This document shows positions 24,801-37,200 of a stretch of 64,000 nucleotides of DNA, in pieces (the first letter of the stretch is position 1; each line of letters begins with the position of its first letter). The notes under the pieces were generated by a model. The model worked only from the letters and a program-made list of their open reading frames with translations. It had not been told where the DNA came from and searched no databases. Origin of the DNA: Mya arenaria (Eukaryota > Mollusca > Bivalvia > Myida > Myidae); NCBI RefSeq assembly GCF_026914265.1, contig NC_069131.1:3445501-3509500 (forward strand), read 5' to 3'. The translations under genes were made by a program, and so were the position numbers.

Positions 24801-27800
24801 ATTGATCGGAAACCGTTTTTCATGTTAAGGTCACACTGACCTTGACCTTTGACCCACTGACCTCAAAATCAATAGGGTTCATCTGCTGGTCATGACCAAT
24901 AAGCCTACCTAGTATGAGGTCCCTGGGTCAAAGCGTTCTCAAGTTATTGATCGGAAACCGTTTTTCATGTTAAGGTCACACTGACCTTGACCTTTGACCC
25001 ACTGACCTCAAAATCAATAGGGTTCATCTGCTGGTCATGACCAATACACCTACCAAGTATGAGGTCCCTGGGTCAAAGCGTTCTCAAGTTATTGATCGGA
25101 AACCGTTTTTCATGTAAAGGTCACACTGACCTTGACCTTTGACCCACTGACCTCAAAATCAATAGGGTTCATCTGCTGGTGATGACCAATACACATACCA
25201 AGTATGAGGTCCCTCGGTCAAAGCGTTCTCAAGTTATTGATCGGAAACCATTTGGTATTCCGACCGACCGACAGACAGACCGACCGACCGACCGACCGAC
25301 CGACATGTGCAAAACAATATACCCCACTTTTTTCAAAAGGGGGCATAAAAACTACCTGGTAATTATGGAAATATAAATGTCATTTTTTACTTGATTGATA
25401 AATACAACTTATATTGCAGTCAAACTGAATAAAATATCAGAAAAATGTGTCCTGTTCCAAAAAGTGTGTTTTGAAGTTGCAGACAATAGTCCAAAGACCA
25501 AGAATTTAAGTGTTTAGACAGGGGCAGGCAAATCTTTAAAAAAAAGTCAAAATTTTAAAATTTAAATAAAACTAAAACTGTACAAACCTTATATAAATCA
25601 TGTGTACACTTGAAAATACATACAAGGATACAATGTACACATAATCAAACGCTACCTGAGAGAATCATTTTTTTTCAAGAACTACTTGAAGGGGTACTGT
25701 GATCCGCAAGCATTAATTTTCGTTGTGAGCAGACACCTTTAAACCTCTTTCCCGCACATTAATTAAACACATCTTATGTTTTGTCAGTGCCGGTTTTGAT
25801 GACCAGTATAAAACTAAAAGCAGTTTTTCTGCCAATATTTACCCAAATGATTTGGATGAATGCTTAACAAGAAAGTGCAGTGTACACAATCAAAATGTTC
25901 CAGAAATAATGAGCAATCTGAAATCTGACCCCTTACATTCCTTAAATATTCACAAAGAGTTAAGTTCAAATTTAAGCAACAAAAATCACATTCAAGCAGA
26001 ATAATTTCAAGCAAAAATGAGCATGAAAATAGAAACCAACTGAATTGTATTTTCAAATGTTCCATCCGTGTTTGTTTGTTATCTTTTTATGATTCAAATG
26101 GTAAAAAATTGGTGCAAATGTGAGAAGCTCTGAAGAAGAAAACTGATATTTTAATAGAAATAGTGATAAAATCACTGACATTATGTTTACTTAGCATCTA
26201 AAGCAACAGACCAACCAGACCTACCAGTATGCTAATCTATATTTAACTGCTAAATTTTAAAAACCCTAAACATACAGATAAGATCTGTGGCGCAGTTGTT
26301 TACATTGTGTGATTAAAATGCATATATTTTTGTTGGTGATTAGTTTAAATCCAAGATTTGTTTTCAGAAGATCAGCAATAATGTTTTTTCTTTGTCTCAA
26401 TGAAAAATGTAATGTTCAAGTTCATAAGCGCTGTTTTATCTGAGAATTTCCCTTGGTGTGAACCGCTTACTGTGTCCAAGTTATCCAAGCTGGATCTAAG
26501 ACATTACTACAATATGGGCAATTTGCTCTGCCATTTTTATAGATAATTGTGTATTCCAAAGGTATTCTTTTGGTACATTGAACTCAAAACAATATTTGAA
26601 CTCCTGATGTCCAGCACCGCTGTCAGATTATCTAATCCAACCACTATGCCATTGCATGCTCTTTACTGAACGAAAGATAAATGAATACTCACAATTTTGA
26701 ACAGTATTTTTTGGTCACAGATAGCAACCTTTTAACCCCACTTTAACCTGTCTTCCCTATTTGGCAAACAGAGAATTTTTAGAAAATTTGTTATCTGATG
26801 ATCCTGTAAATTTTGTGTGGATAGACTAAATACTGTTTGAATATAGCAAATCAAAACTAACATTTTGGGTTTATTCAGTGTAGACCCTAAAATATCAATT
26901 TTGATTTATAAGTATGTAGGTTTGTTCAAAAGCTCAGTACAGTTTACTTTACTTGTTATCCAATTTCTGTAAATAAATGTTACTAAACTTGACTATAAAA
27001 TACTGTAGGGGGGCGTGTCGTAAAGTTAAGAAAAAATCCAAATAATGCAACAGTCAATTGCAGCATGGGCCCCCAAGGTCCTGCTAATAGCGGGGACTTT
27101 GACTTTCGGTCCAGCCAATCCCAGGTAAAATTCCCGCTCTGCACAGACAAACAGCTGGTAAAAGCCCTGTCAAATGAATTATGGTCATTTGGTAACCGCT
27201 CATTGTTGGTCATTTTGTTACCATTGTGTTAGTCAATTCGTAACCGTTAAGAAATCGAATGGTTATATCTTAACCGTTGGCTCCTATAATTATGAGGAAT
27301 TAATTTAATACCATTTGAATTTACAAAATAAGTTTACTGTAAGTATAAAACATAAAAATAACAACATAAAAAAAGTTAAATCTAGTAGTTGTATTCCTTC
27401 TTTATTCCTAATAGTGTAGTGCGATTTGCCAATAAGCTCTGAAACTATGACAAATAGAAACATTCACACTAGCTATTTTTTTATGTTGCGAAGGAAATAT
27501 TATAAGTAGGCTGAATATTAAATGTAATAATTTTTTAATTCATAGATGTTCTACCATTGAGAGGAATTGTGACCTTAAGCCAATATTTTTTAAATATATA
27601 GACCATATAACTTTAGAATTTCATTTTTTTTAAATTGCATAGAAGTATTGTAACATGTAGTGAGTTTGACGAATGAGAGTATGCGCTTTTTATATGCTTA
27701 TTGTATTAAAAATGTGCCCATATGTTTAATTTTGTAACTTGTTATTGGAAATTAATACATTGGAAACTCACTAAACCGGACAAGGTCCGGACTGGGCAAA

Positions 27801-30800
27801 ATTTCCGGTTTAGTGAGGATTCCGGTTTAATGGGGATTCGATGTACGGAGTACGTTTACTCATTATATTAACTGAGTTAACCTTTAAAGGCTTTTGTCCT
27901 CTAGGGACAGTTCAATTCTCCGACGTTTAAACTGAGGTTGAGACATGATTAATGCACTTGCAAAAGTGATAAGCATAATTAAACATTTCTGCGTTTTTAT
28001 AACCATCTTTTTTCCAAGTCTTGAAATAAAACAACTCTCGTAATTTAATGCTTGTTTAGTATGTTTGATAGTTTAATTAAAGCACCGCTCTAATTTGATT
28101 CAATCATAGAGTCTTTAGATAAAACAACCCTTCAAAATGATCACTAAAAAACCGTTTCTAGTTCTTTATTTTCTGCAACAAACAAATAACTGTTTTAATC
28201 AATTTTCTTTTTACAAGTTTGATTATTAGTTTGATATCGTTTGACGCAGCACTTTCTTTAAATCCATTGTTTCCTTTGGCTTTCAGTATTATTTAAAATG
28301 TAACGTATGTAATAGTTTAACCATAGCAATGTCTAGGTTACTTCTTTCATCTCATAATCTGTCTATTGAAACAGGTCGATGGCATCGTCCAAACTGTATT
28401 CCACGGCAAGACAGAAAGTGTATTACATGCAATAAATTGGAAGACGAATATCACTTTGTGATAGAATGTAATTTATATACTGAACTCCGTAAAAGATACA
28501 TTGCAAAATATTATTGGTCCAATCCAAGTATGTATAAACTTAAACAACTCTTCGAAAGTACTAATATTACTAAACTCAGAAAGTTATGCACATACGTAGA
28601 TAAGGCTTTAAAATTTAGAAAAAGTTTACAAATATAAACAACCTTCTTTTTTCCATTTTTTTCTTCTTGTTGTTTTTACTGTTAATATGTTGCCTTACAT
28701 TTCATTTTATGTATTGGTAAATTTGTCCTTTGATTTGTATGTATTGAAGATCGATAATTTCGTTTTTGAAATGTGTAAATGTACAATGTGTAAAAATTTC
28801 ACTTTTCTCAGATTTCTATGTTGCACTTTGTTGACACTGTATGTAGTAGTATAGGTATATGAACACCTTCTCCGTATATGATGTCGACTTGCACCTTTAA
28901 GTATTACGTTGTCTCTTACCATGTCCTTCGTTAGCTGTAAAATCTATAGTAAAATTTAAACAAGCCTTACGTGCTCCACTTGCTATGTCATTTGTTAATG
29001 TTAAATCGTGTATTTTGTTTTTCTCACGGGCCATGTGGCTTATTGAACATGTATTCAAAATAAACCATCTCTCTCGATTATCGTTTGATTATCGCACGAC
29101 AGTCAATCCACAGCGCAATCATCATTATCGATTATCATGTTAACATAACATCACAGGTGTAATATTTAAAGACGTACCGGCTGTCAAAACAAAGTGACAC
29201 GTGATTCACGAATTCCTAATACACATAATTATTTTGACATGTTTGAACAAAACGTCCGGTTTTGTAAGGCAAAATTACGTTGACAACTAACAAATTTTCT
29301 CGATTTTTTGTCCGGTATCCGGAATTCCGGGGTTCCGGTTTTGTAGGGATTTTTTTACATTGATAATAGAAGGGGAAAACCGGGACTCTGATAAAATTCC
29401 AGTATCCCGAGCATTCCGGTTTTGTGGAGATCCAGTTTATTGAGTTTCCACTGTACCATAACTAATAATTTTAGGCTGTTTTTTGTTGGTTTCGGATATA
29501 AAGTATGCAGAATATGGATCAATTGAGAAAAGAACAGAACACAATTTTGTTCGTTTTAAACAATTCAAACAAATATAGTCAATGAAATAGGTCAAGAATG
29601 ATCATTTATGTAAACGTAATTTTACTCAAAAATACATCGCGATCAGTCTTAAATTATTGTTTATAAGTAAGCAAAATGTAAGAAAATAATTAACATATTT
29701 TGGTAGTATAACAAATCATTTCTAATTTAGCATGATATATATATATATATATATAATAACTATTGAGTAACATAAATTATTGGCTTGTTACTAGTGAGAA
29801 TTTGAGTAATGTCTCCCAATTGGTGTCTTGGTTGCTGTGCCATATACATCCAGGTTCGAACAATACACTTAACGAGGTGCTAAGTGTACTATTTATCACC
29901 TTGTTAAATGGTGGTTACCATATGAGCAATTGATTTCTTGGCGGTTACGAATTGACTAACAAAATGGTTACGAAATAACCAAGATTCAGCAGTTACGAAA
30001 TGGTAAGGTTACGAAATGACCAGATCCCCGTCAAATGCCCCTGGGGACATCCTAGGTTAGGCCCATTCCCCGTTTTCAGCGCAAAAAAAAATAACACCGC
30101 ATTCACTCAGCACTGCCGGTCCACCTGGAACGTAAAAACATGGCCTATTTCCCCTGCTATCCCCGGTATAAACAAGACCTGCCTGGGGGCCATGGTTACA
30201 ATTGACTGGTGCATAACTGTGGCAGAATAAGGGAAATATTTTATTGTTGCATTTATTATCAAATATGAGAATTTAAGACACTAATGACATGACATTGACA
30301 AACAAAATGTAAGGCATTTGTATCATTTCGTCTTTTATTTATTAAAATCTGAGATGTTAAGGGAGCAAATCCCTTTCTAGATTGGAACATACCAAATAAT
30401 AATAAGCGACGATGTAGTGGTAAACCAAGTTTGCTAGAAATCAATCGAGTTTCTCCAAAATACAAGCAAAAATTACACCGGATGTTGATACTAGTGACTT
30501 AGTTTCGGATGAACAAAATCCGGATAAATCATTTGCTTTTCATCCAAAGGGTAGACGATTTATACTACTGTACAAAAGTCATAAAAATAAACGAAAAAAA
30601 CGTTGAATATGTATTTTAAACACTTACCAAGTTACCATTCTCTTTCCGTAAGAGATGAACGCCATACTGCATAATTGCACGGAGATGGTACCACGGAGAT
30701 ACCCGGAAAATTTCCGTTATATTCCGGAAAGTTAAATTTCTGTATACTTGAAAATTTGGATGCTGGTGGTACACGAAATATCGAATTTCCTTATTTCTGT

Positions 30801-31193
30801 TTTTTATGGAATAAAACTTCGGGATAATATACAATAGGCTTTAAATAAAGTAAAACAAATAAAAAATGCTTAGTATATAGCTATTTTTGACCAAAATTAT
30901 GATTTTTTCCCTGGTCGCCTTAATAGCTATTTTTATGGATACACAAATATACACACACAAAAGTTTAAGAATATTTTTTTTAATATTAAAAGATAATAAG
31001 ATTTAAAACAATGAAATGATCTCGTAAATAAACATTCAAGCTTATCAACTTACTGTCAATGGACATTTTTATTGACATTTGATACATCAAATCTGGACTG
31101 AAAATATTAAGGAGACCAATTTTTGTCGCCTTAATCCAGCGGTCCCCATAATGCCTAGATTAATATATATATGGTCGCCTTAATATCTGTAGT

Positions 31194-31238
<45 letters not shown>

Positions 31239-34200
31239 TAATATTTCAATTTCGTTATCTGTTAGATTTCTAATCATTCAAAAATAGAAAAATAAAAGCA
31301 AATTAAACTTTACATTTGTGAGGTCAAATGTAGGTCACGTGGATATTTTCTGAAATTCTTGTTATCACTCGATTAAATTTGAACACAACTATGACCTAAT
31401 TAAGGAATGTTTATAATCGGATTTATTATAAAGTACCTACCTACCTATTAATATATTATACTTTGTGAACTACATTTGACTTCATTTACCGGATAATATA
31501 GTTATTTTGTCTGTACAATGCATATTTATGCATATATAACGTGTTCGCTAAAGTTCTTTAGCTACATCACCATCATCATCTCATTTATTACTTTGTTTCA
31601 ATATATCCTTTTTATTGCAGAAGTCATCTGCGTGCGAGGAATCCTGCGACAGTCCGTCTTGTGTATGTAAAATGGAGAACCAGAATGCAACATGCATCAC
31701 CTTGGGTAATCTAAGATACCCTTGATACCGTATAGCATGTTTGCTAGTACAGTGTGTAAACAGGGCATTGATTGGTATTTTAGAAATGATCTGTACATTT
31801 TAGTTTTTCACTAATTACTTCACCATGAACACACTTCATATCTACCTGAAAACATCTCAGAATGCCAATATCATTTTAACATTTCAGATTGACTGCTTGT
31901 TGGCGATATGTTCAATTTTGCTGAAATTAAACTGCAGTTTATTGCCCTGATATTTCCAAGATATTTCTTTTCCTGATTTTAATTTCTTTACGTCAGTAGC
32001 AATATATGCGAAAAGCTACAGAAACAAGCTCAGTAGCAAAAAGTTTAAACATAAACCCGGTTTAATGACACTGGGTAAACTGGTCCATCATCATTCTTTG
32101 AACATATGACGTTAAATCACCCTCCTGCCCCCGGCAACATTTTCCCATGACCATCGTTTATTTCCGCTTTCACGACTGACTTTATTTTACACTCCCGACA
32201 AAAGCGATTTGTTAGTAAAATAATTGTTGCCGTTATGTCAATGGTCAATAATTTGGCTCGATCTTCGCTAAAATATATTTGAACACTATTGTATCATTTT
32301 ATTTCAAGCCTTGTTCCTAAATGAAATAGGCGTAATACCTAGCTGCACAACCATTTTGAATTTACTCAACTGTTTGCGTGTGTAGATCAAAATGTATTAG
32401 TTAGCCACGAATTAATTTTTTGCATATGTAATGCCTTTCTAAACAGTAATTATGGCATAAATGTATTTGTTAATTTACTGATGTCTTTACACCACAGAGA
32501 CATGCCGGTCAGTTAACAACCTAACGACAACGAGCGGAGCATACACAATCCGCCCTGCAGACAGAAACATTCCAGTTTACTGCGACTTCGATTCGGATGC
32601 CCTCTTCGTGTATACGTACGTTCTACCATTCACCGGAAATGACAGTTTTGATCTCGCACCACTGTTTGACGTCACGGACGAGGTCATCATTAGACACAAG
32701 ATAAGTGGCGGTCAACAGTTTGTTGCTAGAATTACAAAACTTGCACAGTTTGCTGGCATTCCACTCTCAGTTCAGGTAGTTGTTGATTCCTTACAGTATT
32801 AAAAATCTATTGTAATATTATCAATAATATTATCTGTATAATTGTTTACATATAAGATCTGTCATATATCGTCAAACAATATAAAAGTTTATTTTATTAA
32901 TTCAGGAATGACTTAGTTAATGATCTTTTGGCGTCATTTTGTTTTTCACCAAAAAAGTAATTAAAGGTATGCTAGAAAAAAATCATATATATCCGACCTT
33001 TAGGCACACTATGTACCACGGTAACCCGGCAAGCCTCTTTGCCTGGCAACGCAGGTGCCCTCCGGTCGAAATTTTCTATTCGAACCGGAAACACATGACA
33101 GATATTAATATTTTTGAGTATGGTATTTTACACCTAGTTAAATGACGTCATAATTTTATATTATTTTCATGACGGTTTTAACTCATATTGATAAAACACT
33201 GAACGATTTTAAAGATATTGTTATGAAAATCAAAAGACAATATCTCTTTTTCTTCTAATCGGTTTGATGGAAATTAATAACCTCATTACAAAAAATATTG
33301 ATCATCAACAGGAAATGCTAAAACATAAGAAATCAATGTATAAATTGCTGGAATGTTACGTATAAATTACTGTTTATCCGATTTCATTGTTTACAAATAT
33401 GCGGAGTGACATATATTTTTAACGAATCTTGGATCAAAATTACATTAAATTTAAAAAAAAACGCTTACTTCTTTTTTTAAACCGAAAATAATGCAAAAGA
33501 GTGTACCCAAAGTCATAGTGTACAACTAAACATGTTGTAGTGGACAAACAAGTGAGAACATCCATATCCATATCATCTCCCTTTATTAATGGTGTGACAT
33601 GTTTGAACAATCATCTCCCTTTGTTAATGGTGGGACATGTTTGAACAATCATCTCCCTTGATTAATGGTGGGACATGTTTAAACAATCATCTCCCTTGAT
33701 TAATGGTGGGACATGTTTGAACAATCATCTCCCTTTGTTAATGGTGGGACATGTTTGAACAATTATCTCCCTTGATTAATGGTGGAACATGTTTGAACAA
33801 TCGTCTCCCTTTATTAATGGTGGGACATGTTTAAACAATCATCTCCCTTGATTAATGGTGGAACATGTTTGAACAAGCATCTCTCATTGTTAATGGTGGG
33901 ACATGTTTACACAATCATCTCCCTTGATTAATGGTGGGACATCTTTAAACAATCATCTCTCATTGTTAATGGTGGGACATATTTAAACAATCACCTTCCT
34001 TTATAAATGGTGGGACATGTTTGAACAATCATCTCCCTTGATTAATGGTGGGACATGTTTAAACAATCATCTCCCTTGATTAATGGTTTGAAAAGTTTGA
34101 ACAATCATCTCCCTTGGTAAATGGTGGGACATGTTTAAACAATCATCTCCCTTGATTAATGGTGGGACATTATTAAACAATCATCTCCCTTGATTAATCG

Positions 34201-37200
34201 TGGGACATGATTAAACAATCATCTTCCTTGATTAATGGTGGGACATGTTTGAACAATCATCTCCCTTGATTAATGGTGTGACATGTTTAAACAATCACCT
34301 TCCATGATTAATGGTGGGACATTTTTGAACAATCATCTCCCTTGATTAATGGTGGGACATGTTTAAACAATCATCTCCCTTGATAAATGGTTTGAAAAGT
34401 TTGAACAATCATCTCCCTTGGTAAATGGTGGGACATGTTTAAACAATCATCTCCCTTGATTAATGGTGGGACATTATTAAACAATCATCTCCCTTGATTA
34501 ATCGTGGGACATGATTAAACAATCATCTTCCTTGATTAATGGTGGGACATTTTTGAACAATCATCTCCCTTGATTAATGGTGTGACATGTTTAAACAATC
34601 ACCTTCCATGATTAATGGTGGGACATTTTTGAACAATCATCTCCCTTGATTAATGGTGGGACATGTTTAAACAATCATCTCCCTTGATAAATGGTTTGAA
34701 AAGTTTGAATAATCATCTCACTTGATTAATGGTGGGACATGTTTAAACAATCATCTCCCTTGATTAATGGTGGGACATTATTAAACAATCATCTCCCTTG
34801 ATTAATCGTGGGACATGATTAAACAATCATCTTCCTTGATTAATGGTGGGACATTTTTGAACAATCATCTTCCTTGATTAATGGTGTGACATGTTTAAAC
34901 AATCACCTTCCATGATTAATGGTGGGACATTTTTGAACAATCATCTCCCTTGATTAATGGTGGGACATGTTTAAACAATCATCTCCCTTGATAAATGGTT
35001 TGAAAAATTTGAACAATCATCCCCCTTGGTTAATGGTGGGACATGTTTAAACAATCATCTCCCTTGATTAATGGTGGGACATGTTTGAACAATCATCCCC
35101 CTTGGTTTATGGTGGGACATGTTTGAACAATCATCTCCCTTGATTAATGGTAGGACATGTTTAAACAATCATCCCCCTTGGTTAATGGTGGGACATGTTT
35201 GAACAATCATCTCCCTTGGTTAATGGTGGGACATGTTTGAACAATCATCTCCCTTGATTAATGGTAGGACATGTTTAAACAATCATCTCCCATTGTTATT
35301 TGTGGGACAAGTTTGAACAATCTTTTCCTTTGGTTAATGGTGGTACATGTTTTAACAATCATTTTTTCTTAATCAATGATGGGACAAGTTTGAATAATCA
35401 TTTTTCTTGATTAATGGTGGGACAAGTTTGAACAATCATCTCCCTTGGTTAATGGTGGAACAAGTTTGAACAATCATCTCCCTTGGTTTATCGTGAGACA
35501 AGTTTAAACAATCATTTCCCTTGGGTTATGGTGGGACATGTTAAAACAATTATCTCCCTTGAATTAAGGTGAGACAAGTTTGAACCTTTATTTCCCTTGG
35601 TTAATGGTGGGACGTGTTTGAACACTCCTCTCCCTTGAATAATGGTGAGGCAAGTTTAAACAATAATTTAACTTGATTGGCGGGACATGTTTGAACAATC
35701 ATCTCCCATTGTTAATGGTGGGACAAGTTTGATCAAGCATATTCTTTGGTTAAAGGTGGGACATGTTCGAACAATCATTTCCCTAAATCAATGATGGGAC
35801 AAGTTTGAACAATCATTTTTCTTGAATAATTGTGGGACAGGTTTGAACAATCGTCTCCGTTGGTTAATGGTGGGACAAGTTTGAACAATCATCTCCCTTG
35901 GTTAATGGTGGGACACGTTTTAACAATCATCTCCGTTGGTTAATGGTGGGACAAGACTGAACAATCATCTCCCTTGGTTAATGGTGGGACACGTTTTAAC
36001 AAGCATCCCCCTTGGTTAATGGTGGGACATGTTGAAACAATCATCCCCCTTGGTTAATTTTTTTGGACACGTTTTAACAAGAATCTCCCATGGTTAATGG
36101 TGGGACAAGTTTGAACAATCATCTCCCTTGGTTAATGGTGGGACAAGTTTGAACAATTATCTCCGTTGGTTAATGGTGGGACACGTTTTAACAAGCATCT
36201 CTCATGGTTAATGGTGGGACAAGTTTGAACAATCATCTCCGTTGGTTAAGAACGTTGTGTGTCTTAACATTGGCATTGTAAGGTAGTCTGCTACTTGGCC
36301 TGTGCCTTAGTTTCGATTGTTTTCATAACTAGTATAAAAGTAATTTTCTTTGCTGAAGATTAAAGCTGAGTGGCATTCGAATTACGGTTTTCTGTATTAT
36401 TCGAGGTTTATGTGACAGCTCATGAGTGTCTAGGCGAAACGTCCAGTAACATTGATTTGTTTTTCAAATACAGCAGTTGTATCGGGCATCTTGTATAATA
36501 ATTTCAACTATGACACTATAACCAGTGTATAAATATTATAGGTCGTATTTATTGCGTGTGGAAACTATATGTATTTTTGAAAGTCTTTAACAGGCCCACT
36601 AGAGGTTGATGCAAATTATTATATTGAACTCATTTAACTTTAGTTGAAACAAAAAAAAAACGAATGACTTGTGTACCGATAAAAATATTAATATTTATAA
36701 ACGAGAGTTTCAAATAAAAGCTACGCGGTCTCAAATTCTAAAGTTTTTTTAAAAAAAGACTTCAACACATCCCTTTTATGTTTATTTGTACAAAAGTCAT
36801 ATGCTTTTCTTTTGTTTTGGTCATTATATTCAAATAAGTTACACTCAATGATGTATTTAAATACACTTATTCATTTGTTTATCAGTGTATTTTGATCCCC
36901 ATTTAGATGAACCAGCATGTCGAATACGGCCCGATATTTCATACAGATATGGGCCCGTTCCTTTACCTTGGAATCAATACACCAACACAAATGGCCAGCA
37001 GTGGAAAAGGAGGTAAGCTCTTGTACAACCTAGATCCCGATCCCATAAAGATCTTAGTCATTAATTGAGATGATGTTAGTTCTTCATAATTAATTTTGGT
37101 TCTCATATAACATCGAAACAAAACAATTACAACAGCACATTAGACACATAACTGAACAGTTGAACGGCATATTTGCAACAACTGAATGGCTAGTTAACTC

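Larger units (their letters stand above)
27177..30029. mobile_element. Element B: hAT-like, 8-bp TSD GTCAAATG, long TIRs
   Basis: GTCAAATG occurs at 27169-27176 and 30030-30037, directly flanking the insert. The TIRs run 'tggtcatttggtaacc' (left) against 'tggtcatttcgtaacc' (right, reversed). They share further inner matter: 'gttagtcaattcgtaaccg' and 'aagaaatc'. CGTAACC repeats are subterminal. An 8-bp duplication is typical of hAT transposons (established). No B-encoded transposase is visible; the centre is occupied by element C. Confidence 0.88.
27051..30208. mobile_element. MITE A ('CAGTCAATTGTAACCA' family), split by a 2.85-kb insertion
   Basis: The left end is 'cagtcaattgcagcatgggc'. The right end, reverse-complemented, is 'cagtcaattgtaaccatggc'. 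The 126-bp left part and 179-bp right part together align end to end with the reverse complement of the uninterrupted copy at 42770-43077, for example 'gcggggactttgac' and 'ggtccagccaatcccaggt'. This shows A was a single element of about 300 bp later interrupted at 27177-30029. Confidence 0.9.
6896..31196. mobile_element. Candidate 24.3-kb TIR-bounded insertion filling intron 1
   Basis: The left end reads 'ctactcagggcattaaggag' next to (TA)n. The right end, reverse-complemented, reads 'ctactacagatattaaggcg' next to (TA)n. Both continue with 'acc(g/a)ta' and then further 'gcatta(a/t)gg(a/g)gac' motifs, and both then carry an opposite-facing 'ggtctccttaat' motif. The two ends thus share order and orientation as inverted termini with subterminal repeats. 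PAN-gene exons 1 and 2 lie just outside (690 and 425 bp away). No transposase was recognised inside, only repeats and tentative minus-strand exons. The alternative is two independent copies of one short element in opposite orientation. Confidence 0.35.

Noticed and set aside
6896..31196. Maverick/Polinton identity for the large insert
   Set aside because: No DNA polymerase B, integrase, ATPase or capsid-like frames seen, and the termini do not resemble the AG...CT ends with long simple TIRs expected.
33565..36247. CRISPR-like regular short repeats
   Set aside because: Units are contiguous with no unique spacers, and the window is clearly eukaryotic; it is a minisatellite.
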